Shown: positions 23,831-36,335 of the stretch, piece by piece
Numbering within the stretch: position 1 is the first letter of the stretch
How the letters are laid out: each line of letters begins with the position of its first letter
NCBI GenBank assembly: GCA_921293015.1
Contig: OV121090.1
Span: forward strand, 992,001 to 1,056,000
From: Phorcus lineatus
Lineage: Eukaryota; Mollusca; Gastropoda; Trochida; Trochidae
Direction of reading: 5' to 3'
Length of the DNA stretch: 64,000 bases
Translations under genes and position numbers: made by a program
The notes under the pieces: generated by a model
Told to the model about the DNA's origin: nothing
Seen by the model: the letters and a program-made list of their open reading frames with translations, nothing else
Databases searched by the model: none

Positions 23831-23918
23831 CTGTTCAGAGGAGGCGGTGAGGAGACGATGGGTCTCAGATTCCTGCAACTCTTGCGGGTCCATCTTAGCT
23901 ATTCTTCTACTCAAGTCG
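23831..23918 (-). CDS. NDRG: NDRG alternative coding first exon, isoform 2
   Basis: ATG at 23893-23891 opens 21 codons (MDPQELQESETHRLLTASS plus EQ) ending in CAG before a GTCTGC donor, in phase 0, so it splices in frame to the exon at 10677-10578 in place of isoform 1's first exon. The MDxQELQ...LL pattern is like the N-termini of vertebrate NDRG proteins. The upstream acceptor (CGAGCAG ending at 23919) is weaker than that of isoform 1, so the exon's 5' edge is uncertain. Confidence 0.7.
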
Positions 23919-25957
23919 CTGCTCGAAATGGCAAATCAAACATACAAGCAACAAAATCACACAGAAACAAACTTTAACAAACAAGGAAAAGGGTAAATAT
24001 CCACATTCAGCCATGAATGACACATACAGATTAAAGGGATTATAAATTTAAAAGCTTCTAAACATTTTCTATAAAATACTTCAAGATTTTTCAAGTGTAT
24101 CTAAACATTTCTCAATTTTATGACACATGTTTTGATTTAGCTTTCAGGTAAAAAAACGAAGCCTGAAATAAAATATATCATCTAGACTACAAGAAAAATA
24201 AAAGATTTCAACAAAACACAACAGCTAACTGTTGTCAGTGAATGAATCGTGAAAAGTTTGTTACAACTTTCTCTATCGTTTGATAGCCTATATCAATCAC
24301 CCTATCATATCAATCATAATTCCCACTCTTTTCAGTCATGCATGGCTGAATGCAAAAAAAAGTTTTCAATTCATACGTGAAGAATAGATAAAAGATACAG
24401 TAAAAAAACGAATAGTTATTGAAGATTACATAAAATGCATAATAAAGATGCACAATGAAAAAACATATATTGATATGTAACATTATTGTCATAATAAATA
24501 AAAACACTCAGATTGTTTTGAAATAAGGACACAGAGAATAAGAAAAAAAACTAACTTTCTTTATTAAAGATAAAAATTTTTTTTTTTTTTGTAATTTAAG
24601 GCTCAAACTTGACAAAGAGTCAAATATAGTTTTCTGTAATATTTTTGTCTCAAACATACACATTAACTTGATCACTGTAATTTGAAACATCTATGTTAGT
24701 CTTGATTGAGTGCTGTAAATTTATATGCTAAGATTATTAATACCCGGTACATAGGTTAAATAACCATCCATCCTACTTACCTTATAAAATGCTTTCTAGT
24801 TTTTTTTTCCACTTTGGAGTATTAGAACCTAAAGCACTAGTTACATTCATAAAACTGGTATTTCAAGTCCAATGCAACAGCAATTATCACCTGCACAGAC
24901 ACCAATGTAGCGTTTTTTAGAATTAACAGAACAAAGGGGTTGCCTCAGGATATCTCAACATGCTAAAGTTTATGTACTGAAGTCATTCAGGTGTAACATG
25001 CACACAAAGGGTCAAACCAGGTCAAAGGTCGTGGACCAAGGATAGTGGCCTTGACATGACAGGCAAATGAATTTCATCTCATAATCCTTCTAATCACTAA
25101 CGACATATATATATATCGTTTCTCTATCTCTGTTCAGCTACATAGCTACTTTGGGTCATGCTTATATTTCATAATTTTATTCATTGATCATTAAACATGT
25201 TAATTTTTAAGAAGCAAAAATAATTTTAAAAGACATTTTTATAAAACAGGAATTCAATTAACAATTATTTAAGTTATCTGTAATATTTCACCTGTTGAAA
25301 CACATAATAAGGAAGTCTTATCAACTGACTTGAATTCATTACACATATCCTTGTTTACTGCATAATGATAAGGTTCCTGTTCAAGAGATCACTGAATACC
25401 TGAACTGTTGTACAGGAAACAAGGTGACTTTAATGAATAAATCATTAGATTTTTTAAACTATAACATTGCTTTTATCAGTTGCGTTTGGATACCTTTATT
25501 TTGTTTAAATAGATTGCCAAATTAAATTGTTCATTAAAATTTTAGGTTCCTATCATTATCATTCTTTACGACCATGCTTCCATCATGAATATTTTCGTAA
25601 ACAAAATGTCAGTTTTTGAACGAAAGTCACGATCAGCTGAGTGTTATTTGTCGTTTCTATGGCCGAGTTTGACATTTCGTTAGTCAATATCTCATAATTT
25701 AATATCATTTGGTTTATAAAATCATCAAAACAGCACTAAATGCGCAATGAACGCTGTATGACCTCTATGAACATCGATTACAACACATCCTTATTTTGTC
25801 TAGCCTCTATCTGGAAGTCTTGAGAAATAATTTGGCACAAATGTAATAAATCTTCATGGATATCCGGATGAATAGAAACTCTGTCGCATTCTAAACATTG
25901 CAGATAGCTTCACAGATGTACTCTGTCCTAAACACGATGAATGTTAAATGTACTCAC

Positions 25958-26160
25958 CAAGGGTTGTTCTAAATATCGTGGATTTTACCCCAAATGATTT
26001 TATGTCACAAGAACTAGAAGCGATCGTAATTAACCGTGATTAGAAACGAGTGAATTCATTAGCTGACTGGCTCATCATTTAGCCAATGAGGATTCCCGTT
26101 ACATCGGAAACTCACGGGCAGATAACTCTCAAGGACCTACGTTTCGCCACGCCCCCATTA
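25958..26160 (-). promoter_or_regulatory. Candidate NDRG distal promoter and non-coding first exon
   Basis: On the minus strand a strong donor (TTG then GTGAGTA, exon end at 25958) follows about 140 bases without long AT runs. Upstream are an ATTGG (inverted CCAAT) near 26092 and a GC-box-like GGGGGCGTGG at about 26146-26155. This fits the required non-coding exon for the NDRG transcripts. No transcript evidence is available, and the start site is not fixed. Confidence 0.4.
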
Positions 26161-26169
26161 GTAAAGGCA

Positions 26170-27779
26170 CATGTTGTTTTCTGCTTTCTACCTACCGGTT
26201 GATAAATCCAGTCATAGAAATGTATTAATAATTAGTCTAGTGTATGAAGTATGTTGAGGTCACGAGTGAAATTTCCTGATATATTTACGGTATATAGAGG
26301 GGCGAATAGTTGTTATGTATTTATTTTTCATAAAATAAACAGGAAATCAATTTGTTGTAAAAAAAAGTAGAAGTTTACATGTCATTTTTATACTTTAGAA
26401 TGTCATCTAAAGATTGTGGGTAATCTCTTACTTATAAAGATAATCTATCAGGATGAAAAAATCAGTTGATTCAAATTTCTTGTAATATTATTTTTAACAA
26501 TATAATAATATTGCATTAAAAATATGATTACATTGTTAATTCGTTATATTTTCCCGTTTTATGAGTTCAAACACAAGGGATGGTTATTGCAAAGCTGAAA
26601 TAGGTGGGTACATTATTCGTCTCTTTACAGGGATTTACATAACACAAATTCCTCGTTATCCTTTCAATTTTCTAAAAGTATTTGTTTAACATATTGAAAC
26701 TAGGCCTCGCGTCGTCAAAGACATTTGACTTTAAGAAAAAAAATCTGTTTTTGCAGACGGCATTTAAGTCATACATAGATTCACACTTTAACTAAGGTTA
26801 TGACGTCTCGAAAAGATTAAAACATTTACGCAAGCAGCTTGGGAAATAAAGATTGATAAATGCGGGCTTCACATCTCTAATGAAATGTATGTTAGTAAAA
26901 GAAAATTGGGATTATGAATAGAGAGCTTAGAACTTGTCAATTGACTTATTCGGAAATAACTAAGGACGAATATGCTTGTTTCTTGTAAACTCTACCTAGA
27001 TAACCGTCGCAACATACACACCATGCATGTTAAATACAGGTCTCAGATTTTTTCTTAGAGAAACGTACACAACGAGTACATGAGAAGCTTTTGATCAATA
27101 TATTTGAAACTGCTTTCAAGTCTGTCTTTAACGATATTCAATTAATTAAGTTGCATTTTTCTATACAGCAAATTAAAAAAAAATAGGTACAGTTTTAAAC
27201 GCAAATTTTTATTATAAATTCTAGATTTTTGTTCTTGGCTGCCTCTACATTACTACGATTCTGATGAATTAACAAAGAGTCCTGTAACATAGCATACTGT
27301 AGCATTGTTTTAAATATATCGACCCGTGATATCAACATACATTCCATTTTCAGCCTATAATTTAAGAACATTTGATATGAAACTTGAAACATTTTTAAAA
27401 TCTCTAGTAATAACTCGGTGAAACCAACAGTAAGAAATACATATGAGGAATAAATTGAGGATACATATTGTAGCCTGATAGTAAATATATTTTATTGTTA
27501 GTATCATGAATCCCTCATCTACTAATTTTCGCTTTCGTATATTCACCACGTATTTTAAATTCTCCATGACATATGTTTTTTCATGTATTCTGTAGCGGTA
27601 TTCAGCTAACCTATTGCAGCTTGTTTACCAATCAAATTCTTTCAAGAAATAAATATGATTAAAACAAATGAGGATTCGAATAAGGAATTTTTAACCTATA
27701 TGCATCATATGCCACCAAAAACACCAAATCTACTTCCACCATCCATATCAAAGTTGCATTTGGTTTACATATTTTTGTC
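26170..27779. other. Gene-free spacer between NDRG and the sulfatase cluster
   Basis: AT-rich sequence with no credible exon, repeat array or structured element that I can see. The short ORFs here show no known family. Confidence 0.5.
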
Positions 27780-28260
27780 TTAAACAGTCACTCCGTAAGT
27801 TGTTGGAGTCATATACGCCAAACTTAATCAGGGGTGACATTTGATCGCGAACTTTCCACTGTTACCCCAAAAAAACATTTTAAAGTTTATTTGGTTTTTT
27901 TTTACAGTGACAATATGAAGGTAGAACGTCGCAATTATGACCGAAAACCGGACATTGGCGCGCGTCAAATAGTCAAACGTAATTTTGGAGACTTATCTAA
28001 AACAGCCAGGAGGGCAGTTAGGAGTTGATAGTGTTTGTTAGGTTATATAACTAATATCCATGTATATTTGACGTGATATCTACCCATTTGTGCATTTATG
28101 AGGCTGTTTTAAGATTTTCATGGAAAACCAGTATTTGTCATATATATGTCTTTTGGACATGAAAAGTTAAGATGTTTTGATTTTCTATCACCATATATGA
28201 CATTTAGGTTCGTATCAAAGGTAAATAATATGTTATGAAAATCACGGAGTGGCTCTTTAA
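27780..28260. mobile_element. TTAA-ended repeat, copy 1
   Basis: Starts TTAAACAGTCACTCCGTAA and ends CACGGAGTGGCTCTTTAA, an imperfect terminal inverted repeat with TTAA at both edges, as left by piggyBac- or Kolobok-type transposition. About 90% alike to the copy at 40875-41342. It contains a short open frame (MKVERRNYDRKP...) after an acceptor-like TTTTTTTACAG. Confidence 0.7.
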
Positions 28261-28653
28261 GTATTTTATGTAATTACTATATCTTATTAATTACATGTAT
28301 GCGGTTAAGTTTTGAAGAATAGTATGATCATGGTTGATTTTACATTGCAAGAGGGATTGTGATATGACTCAAAATCACGCTTTACACAGCGCTGAATAAA
28401 ACCCGCTAACATAACTACAGTTACATTACCAAATAGGCTGTTTGATACTGACGTCTCTTTTTAAATACCTTAAAACTGCAGTTCTACAGCAAGCCCGGTT
28501 AGCGTTTCTAATATTTCCGAACGATTTTGAAATGTGTATTATTATTGTGAGTCATATTTGAACTATCTTAATGATAAACCCGTTTACGCCGACGACACCA
28601 TTTAATACATAAACATTTAAAACTCAACTTAATTATTGCAAGCAGAGAAAACA

Positions 28654-29765
28654 TCAATCCTTTTCAAAACATGACATAATATTTCTAAAATTAACAAACC
28701 CCCCTTCTATGACAAAGTCTCCAGTAGCAAATGACGTTAGAGCCGCCATTTTGCTGACAGTGATTTCTCGCCATGTTGATTCAGTCGTAGAAACTTTAAT
28801 CTCATAATTCTTTGTCTCTCTATCCGTTACCATGACAACAGAGTTGCGTATTGCTAGTGAGATAACAGTTTTCGTGTCCGTGAAGTTAAAGAGAATTGTG
28901 GTATTAACTGTGGTACAATCTTCTGCCTTGTATCGAACTCTCAACATCGTCATGAGGGTTAATATGGGAGCCACTCTGACAAAATCTTCTCTCCGTTTTC
29001 CTTCATTTTGTCGAGTTGAGATACCCCCAACAACTTCGAGCGCAGACGTGAAAAAGTAGTTCCTTCCATTTGCACTTATCTGTTGGTTTCCAAGTTCTAT
29101 CATTGCCCTTGATGCTATTTCCCGTACAAGCTTGTTGTCAGGATCGACCCGTATCACGTGAGAAGCCAAAGTTAGCGCCCACCGGAAGTCCTGCTTCCCA
29201 AGAGCTTCTTGAGCAGCTGTTGCACATCTATCGACACCACCACTAAGTTCAACATATCGGTTGGCCAGTTCATCAGGGGTCAAAGGTGATAGTTCAGCAG
29301 GGTCACCACTGAACCAGCCAATATAGGTGTTAAAAACTCCTTTGACCGACCATTCTGTAGTTCCGTACAGTTCGATGAGGTACGGATGCGTTGCCAGATT
29401 CTCGGGCAGACGAACTTTTGCAGCAATCTCGTCTGGCATGAATCCCTTGTTCATGAACCGGATGGTCTGGTCGTGCACGAACTGGATAGCGTCTCTGTAG
29501 CTCGTCAACAGATCCTTGATGGTTTCAGCACCCTGTATCGGCCTCGTGTGACTGGGCACAATATACTCGGGTTGAAGTTCAAGGATCTTGTCGAGGGAAG
29601 TAACCCAGTCGAGCAGACTGCGGGAGGGAGTTCCCCTGATGGCGTAGAGGTTTGGGAAGGCACGGTACACGTCGTCTGCACATAGGAACACTTTCTGGTC
29701 GGGTAACCACACCCCGATCTGGTCGGCAGTCTCTCCGGGGATGTGAACCAGTTTCATTTTGATCC
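28654..29765 (-). CDS. Alkyl sulfatase A, exon 4 to stop
   Basis: 1,112 nt after a TTCAG acceptor: GIKMKLVHIPGETADQ, ADDVYRAFPNLYAIRG, IVPSHTRPIQG, the dimerisation region (WSVKGVFNTYIGW, SPLTPDELANRY) and a C-terminal domain ending FEKD and TGA at 28656. No AATAAA signal is evident in the few hundred bases downstream. Confidence 0.95.
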
Positions 29766-31751
29766 CTGAATCAAGACATTTCAAAACAGATTTTACTTTG
29801 GTACCACTTATTGCATGGGCCAAAAGGGCTCCAAAGCACATTTGTTGATATTCAGAAGGGGTAAGGTCATACTGATCTCGAAAACAGATAAATTATGAAG
29901 AATTGTTTATTGCCATTATCATAAATAAGAAAAGGGCTTTCGATTAAATAAAACAAAAAATTGGAGAAATCGTTGGGCCAACAGTTGGCACGTTTGGCCT
30001 AGTTCTGCACACCGTGGATGTTTTATGGTCCTCGATGGGAAGATCACGCACCTGCTACCTGTATGTCCCTCTCCAGACCTGCAAACAGCTTGTTGGGCAT
30101 GACGAGTCCAATAGAGTCCCCTGATTCTCCAACTCTCAGCTTCATTCCGATACCAGAGTTGATGTGGTCGGGGATAAGAACTCCGAACTGCCGCAGTGCA
30201 CGCCGGGAACCAATGGGCGCCGAGAAGAAGAAGGAGTGGATCTCTCGGACAAAGCTCTGGTGTGCCCATATGTTTGGTTTTGGTTGCCCTTCTTCGATGA
30301 ATGCCTGGACGTAGAGTGAAATTCAGGGTTTGTCGTAAAAGTACATCAAATCATGATTTGTCACTGCCTCTTGAACCATTTGAAACCTACCCTTCACGAA
30401 GTCGGTAGATCTTAGCAAAACATATAAACGTAGTCAATGCCAAGTCTTTCCTATTTAAAACATTTTTAAAGTTATCTTAACCACAATTACCCTTTTGAAA
30501 TGTTCGATGTGTAAACGTTATAGAAATCGTTTAATTGGTTGCAATCAAAAGACATTGAACATACTTGTGCCCCAAAGGTGTGGTCTGCGTGATTGTGGGT
30601 GTAGACGATTGCCTTGATGGGTTTGTTGGTGATCTCCCTGAAGGCTGCCATCACCTCCCTCCCCGACACAACACTCTCTGTGACGTCAACCACGACCACT
30701 CCGTCCTCGCCCTCGATCAGGATAGAGTTGGCCAGGGCAAAGCCGATAGCCGAGTAGACGTTCTTGGTGACCTGTATTGAGTTTGAAATAATATCTCGAA
30801 ATTATAACCTATATTGGCTTAGAAAACGAAGGTCATAAACAAAAAATGTATTGTATGGACTGAGACTGGTTTCTTGTTTACTTTTTGCTCTTTAAACATA
30901 GATCTACTGACTGCAATATACAGGATCCAGATAGGTGGATTTATGTTTATAAAATAGATCAGCTGAGGGGAGAGTTGATTAACACATCAAAATTATGACA
31001 CTGGGTTATTTTAGCTGAAATAAGGCTCTGTGTAGACATGAAGGCCTGGCATCATTTCTGCTCATTGCTACCCTCGACATGAGATCAAAGTAACTACTAA
31101 AGGCCAGTTAAACATAAGCGCTACGGCATTATAACTTACATGACCTATCAATGAAAATATATTCCATACCGGCTAAACCAACAACGCTTCATTGGCTGTC
31201 ATAGACCCAAACTCATTTGATTTTGATCGTATATCGTGAATAACCCGCATTATTATTGTAAAGAGATAAGGCTAATGTGGGACCCCTATATCTTTTCTTA
31301 CAAACGCCACTCAAGTAATTTATACGACGCTATCTCTGTTAAAAACTGACTGTTTCATGGTTCTCTGAGCGGTTAATTTTTGCAAAATGTATCCTTCCTC
31401 ATTTCTATCCAATCAACGATCGGCTTATATGGAATCGGTATTCTAGCCTAGAAATTGCTACACTGGTAACAGAGGTCAAAAGTAAAGACATTTGGTCAGC
31501 TCTGTAAAAGAAGAATGATTGACAAGGTTGACGCCCTGCTTGGATGCATTTTTTCAAACAAGCGCCCATCTCACCTTGATCACTTCTTTCTTATTAAACA
31601 CGTTGGAATGTACTTTCAGGATTTCTGGACCTCGAACCCTGCTGGCCAATCTTTCGATTTGGACCTTCTGAACATGTCTAGACCACAGCCAATTTCCGGT
31701 CAGTGCAAGTAGTGCCAGAGCGACAGACACAACCACACCCGTGTTCGCCAT
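28654..31751 (-). CDS. SdsA-type alkyl sulfatase, copy A
   Basis: Exons 31751-31575, 30771-30565, 30304-30052 and 29765-28654 join in frame to 582 residues. A hydrophobic segment at about 5-22 suggests a signal anchor or signal peptide. The metallo-beta-lactamase zinc motif THNHADH sits at 117-123 (ligands H118, H120, D122, H123); E224 in PGETADQ and H285 in PSHTRP match the remaining ligands of bacterial SdsA1 as I recall it. An alkyl-sulfatase dimerisation domain (about 335-455) and an SCP2-like C-terminal domain follow. Bacterial members split alkyl sulfates to alcohol and sulfate; the animal substrate is unknown. An in-frame ATG lies 25 codons upstream, but MANT aligns with the start of copy B, so I chose it. 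Confidence 0.93.
30052..30304 (-). CDS. Alkyl sulfatase A, exon 3
   Basis: 253 nt from AFIEEGQPKPNIWAHQ to LERDIQVA plus one base. I chose the donor GTGCGT at 30051 rather than the GTAGCA seven bases earlier, because only the former keeps the reading frame into exon 4 (GIKMKLVHIPGE) and matches the phase of copy B. Confidence 0.9.
30565..30771 (-). CDS. Alkyl sulfatase A, exon 2 with zinc motif
   Basis: 69 complete codons from VTKNVYSAIGFALANSILIE to the zinc-binding AIVYTHNHADHTFGAQ, acceptor ACAG, donor GTATGT. Confidence 0.95.
31575..31751 (-). CDS. Alkyl sulfatase A, exon 1
   Basis: 59 complete codons from MANTGVVVSVALALLALTG to NKKEVIK, donor GTGAGA, phase 0. It encodes the N-terminal hydrophobic helix and the IERLASRVRGPEILKVHS segment. 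Confidence 0.9.
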
Positions 31752-31829
31752 GCTTGGAATCTGACGGACGGAGTAGATGAGATTGTAGAATGACAATAAA
31801 TGGAATTGATTAGGTAATATGAACATTGC

Positions 31830-33830
31830 AATTTCACGATATCAGCTGTTCATTTGCTTGATAACACATTCATAATGTTCTTCTCCATCCTCAGTTCATT
31901 AACCCTGGACGTTTCGATGACGTTTATCTCTTTGAAGGAGGTTGACTATGCTGGTGCTAAACGCAACCTCTGTAGCGGATACTTAAAAAGATTGTTTCAA
32001 CATAACCTACAATACTATATGCATTGTTTTGAAATATACGAGCGTCGGATGGAGCAAACGAAGGCCTGTTGGATTTTTAATTCTCTAGTGTCTGAGCTGT
32101 TTACGATTAGAGGAGCAACCCTTTTAAACTGATTTTGTTACTGCACTAGAACCTGGCACCTTTCTAGAAGAAAGTTGATCTTTCTGGTGACGATATCACA
32201 GACTGCATAAATCAGCACTGTCTAGTGGCAAACGCTGGCCAATTCTCCTGTCGTGTACTCACAGATATTAGACGTCATATGGTTGGCATCTTAGTAAAAA
32301 AAAGCAAAATATCAGGTTGCTACAAAGACTTTTATTATTTATTCAATATCATAGTTTATTTGATCTTTCCTTGGTGCGTTCTAAATTAGAAAATATGATG
32401 GAAAATGTTCACTTCTTTAAAATAGGAGAAAGGTTTTATTATCATTCTGTCCAATTACTTATGTAAAGAAATTAATGTACGAAATGATTAAGAGGTGATT
32501 GTAATCAAGGACATAGACATACGGTACTGTTTTACATTTATCACGATGTTGTAAACACATGTACCATCATGTTTGAATTTGAATATATGGATTTTCTTTG
32601 CATCTCCCATTCACTTAACGAGTTTCAAGACATTCGGAACGACAATCTACATCGTATAGAGTTGTATGTCTGACAGAACAGTAGTACACATAGCCGTAAT
32701 GGCTCTGTTTGTTTGACCCAATAGCAACATTGTAGCTGTTAGTGTATCAATTGACACTTACAAACAGGAAGTTAAATACATAAAACAAACATAAACAACA
32801 CTCACGACATGCGTTACGAACCTATCAGCTGACGTTATGGATCCGTGGAGCTTCTCGCTGAAGACATGTTATAGAGATACGATGTGCACATGCATATCTA
32901 GGTCAGAGGTCAAAATTTAGGACATTACCCAGGTGTCAAGCACAGATATCGTATGTGGTGGCGTGGGGGAGTCACTGTTTGGCTTGTCAATGTTGTTGAA
33001 TGTTGAAAGTTCATACATGCAGCGCGATTTATAAAAAATGTACGTCCAAGTCTTTAAATAAGAAACAATCCTTTCTTGATAACAACTTCTTATTGCGAAA
33101 CATCACGGCGTTTCTTAGTATAAGCTCATCTCACAAAATAACATAAAGCGTGGTGATTTTTCACAATAAAGAAGTTCTTCTCAAGAAATTTAGCTGTTCT
33201 TGCTGTAATTATAACACGCTGATCTCACAAACGAAGACTACCTTATTCAAAGATTAATTAATCTGTTAATGAAGTTATAACTGTACAAACAGCGATAATG
33301 AATGATATTCCATAGTGTTATCACAAGATCATTGAAAGTGTATATCTATAAAAAAAAAAAAAATTAAAAAATTTCATAATTTTATATTTGTTTGACTACT
33401 TCCATAGAATTAGAAGAGTAAGTTGTACTCGGATTGACAGTGAATTGATTTGGCAAAATCTCTTGAGCAAAATTGTCATCCTGACCGGGAAAGTTTTATT
33501 TGAGGCAGAGCTTAAAATTCCACCGAGACTGAATAAGGTTTTCATGAAGCATACGGAAAAACTGAGACGTTTTTGAAACTACGGCAATAACTGTACAACT
33601 ACCTTTGATTGCACCTAATCGGGCCTCTACATTTCTAGACCGAGAAACGCTCGCATTAGAACACAGTTTAGTATATAAATTAATGACGGAACTACCCTTG
33701 TTTGATGAGAATGCCGTCAATCATTCATTTTTTTAATTTTTTTCTCAGCAAATCATGAAATTGTAAGAAGAGAAAACTGAAGTTTTAAACTTAGAATATA
33801 ACTACCATTGAGAATGAACCTATCACGAGC
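31830..33830. other. Spacer upstream of sulfatase copy A
   Basis: Should contain the promoter and perhaps a non-coding exon of copy A, but I see no clear core promoter. There is an A-rich run at about 33350-33370. No other gene is recognised. Confidence 0.45.
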
Positions 33831-33832
33831 CA

Positions 33833-34163
33833 TCCCATTCTCTCCCAAAAGAGGTAACCCCGTCATAAATTTCTATAGATATATGTATAGGAATTTAAGA
33901 CGGTGCTACCTCTGTGGGAAGAGAATGGAATGTAAAGGAATTTATGACGGAGCTACCTCTGTGGGGAGAGACAGGAATGTATAGGAATTTATGACAGAGC
34001 CACCTCTGTGGGGAGAGAAAGAAATGTATAGGAATTTAAGACAGAGCTACCTCTGTGGGGAGAGAATGGAATGTATAGGAATTTAAGACGGAGCTACCTC
34101 TGTGGGGAGAGAATGGAATGTATAGGAATTTATGACAGAGCTACCTCTGTGGGGAGAGAAAGT
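33833..34163. repeat. 47-bp minisatellite with one inverted unit
   Basis: GGAATTTA starts at 33890, 33937, 33984, 34031, 34078 and 34125, an exact 47-bp period, with the unit core GAGCTACCTCTGTGGGGAGA. The bases at 33833-33876 are the same unit in inverted orientation. The array lies between the two sulfatase genes. Confidence 0.9.
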
Positions 34164-34169
34164 AGCCAT

Positions 34170-35220
34170 CCATACCATTTCGTAACTGCCGACCTACAAT
34201 CGTAGTTGAACATGGACTTATCGAGGTTATGTAAACTGGACTAAACCTGTTTTTGTATAGGAATGAAAATGTTGGGAAATCATTTATCCCAACCATTCTA
34301 TATCGAAACGTTTCATTTGCATTATTTGATGATTAAGCAAAAATAATTGATAACGAGTTCACGGATTGCCAAAGGACTATTATTCGTTTATTATTATTTT
34401 TTGTTGTCAAAAAGTGTATTTTTAAGTAAGTATTTTGTAAGTTTTGCACTTAATAAAGTATATCCCGAGATGTAAAAAAAAACCCAAAAGATTTATTCGT
34501 CATATTATTGTGAACAAACGTTATCCACCCTTATTATAACCCGCACGACATCCGAAAAGCTGTATTATTCATATCAAAATTTTGATGTTAGGAAAACGTT
34601 AGAGATATTTGTCATGTTATCCTTTAGCATTATCTACATCAGATATACAGGAAACTCCTTTACATCAGAAAGTTGTTTTGGAGAACAATTGGTTTAGTGT
34701 CATTTTTGTCTTTTCAATATATTCTAATGTATATTTGTAAACTTTAATTTTGTTTATACATATATGCATTTTCAACACAGATATATCGTAAAACATTTTA
34801 TTGCAAAATAATACATTTTCGAAATTACTCACTGTATGTGTAAACTAAAAAACATTATTACAATAAAAGTAAACACGGAACACTGTACAAACTGCAGAAC
34901 TAACTTCGGTAAACATAAAATTTCAGGAATGGTAATATTATGCCAATATAAAGATCAAGACTATTAACTTTCTCGACAAGACACGCCTCGCACCAGTCGT
35001 CCTCACCGGCTAATGGAGCCTTCTTGCATTGTGCTAACATTGATTATATCACCTTCATCAAAAATGAAGTTTATTTATTTCTTATAGCAGTTTCAAGTTG
35101 TTCAGCTGCATTTTGAAAAGGAGCGAGCACAGGAATGTTGAAGAAAGGAAAAGACTTTATTATGCTAGCAACGAGTCTGGTGCGAGGTTTTCTTCGCGGT
35201 GTAGATGTATCACCATTTGA
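34170..35220. other. 3' spacer of sulfatase copy B
   Basis: AT-rich, no coding region recognised. The 35.0-35.2 kb part, just after the stop codon in the direction of the gene, is less AT-rich and is probably 3' untranslated sequence. Confidence 0.4.
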
Positions 35221-35226
35221 AAGTGT

Positions 35227-36335
35227 TCAATTGTCTTTGAAACAAGTAAACAATGTTTCAATTATCTGAACATTTCCTTCAACCTTAAGGTCAGACATAC
35301 GAGCAGGAGTATCATCAATTAACTTGGCTATCGTGATTTCTCGCCATTTCTCGCTGTCAGCGGTGACCTTGACATTGTAGCTACCCTGAGGCCTGTCCTT
35401 GATGATGACTACCGAGTTTCTCACTTGAAGAAAAACTGTCGACTTTGGATTCTCAAATTCGAACAGAACGGTTGTGTTAAGGTTTCCACATTTCTCAGGC
35501 GCGAACCTGACGCCGAATACGTTGAAGAGAGTCAGAAGAGGCATCTTCTTGATGAAAGACGCCATGGTGCCGGAAGTAGTTTTTGTATTGGCCTCACCTA
35601 TTACCTCTAATGCGGCCGTGTGGAAGTAGTTCCTTCCGTTCGAACTGATCTGCTCATTACCAAGTTCCATCATGCAGACAGAAGCAATTTCTCGTGCTGC
35701 TGAATTCCTGTCGTCTGCTCGGATGACGTGTGATGCAAGTGTAAGTCCCCACCGGAAGTCCTTCTCCTCCAGCGCTTTACGAGCTTCTGCAACAACGTTA
35801 TCTACCCCTCCTCCAAGCTTTACATATCTGTTGGCGAGCTCGTCTGGTGTCAGAGGTGACAAGTTCACAGCATCTCCATCGAACCAGCCAAGATACGTGT
35901 TGAAGACACCCTTGACGGACCATTCAACTGTGCCATAGAACTCCAGCAGATAAGGATGTGTTGCTAGATTCTCGGGCAGACGAACTTTAGCGGCAATCTC
36001 GTCTGGCATGAATCCCTTGTTCATGAACCGGATAGTCTGGTCGTGCACAAACTGGATGGCGTCTCTGTAGCTCGTCAACAGATCCTTGATGGTTTCAGCA
36101 CCCTGTATCGGCCTCGTGTGACTAGGCACAATGTACTCGGGTTGAAGGTCAAGGATCTTGTCGAGGGAGGTGACCCAGTCGAGCAGACTGCGGGAGGGAG
36201 TTCCCCTGATGGCGTAGAGGTTTGGGAAGGCACGGTACACGTCGTCTGCACATAGGAAGACTTTTTGGTCGGGTAGCCACACCCCGATCTGGTCGGCCGT
36301 CTCTCCGGGGATGTGAACCAGTTTCATCTTGATTC
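35227..36335 (-). CDS. Alkyl sulfatase B, exon 4 to stop
   Basis: 1,109 nt after a CACCAG acceptor, from GIKMKLVHIPGETADQ to the C-terminal FKDN and TGA at 35229. The 365 bases at its 5' end (36335-35971) are nearly the same as in copy A; the rest is strongly diverged. Confidence 0.95.

Noticed and set aside
27834-28028. Short ORF shared by the three TTAA-ended repeats (MKVERRNYDRKP...)
   Set aside because: Differences between copies mostly change amino acids and continue equally outside the frame, so it shows no coding constraint; treated as part of the repeat.
29386-29685. 99-codon plus-strand ORF and similar ones at 36043-36255 and 37033-37296
   Set aside because: Antisense shadows of the sulfatase exons.
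31752-31826. Upstream in-frame ATG for sulfatase A (25 extra codons)
   Set aside because: Not present in copy B, and the added residues do not form a clear signal peptide; MANT aligns with the copy B start.
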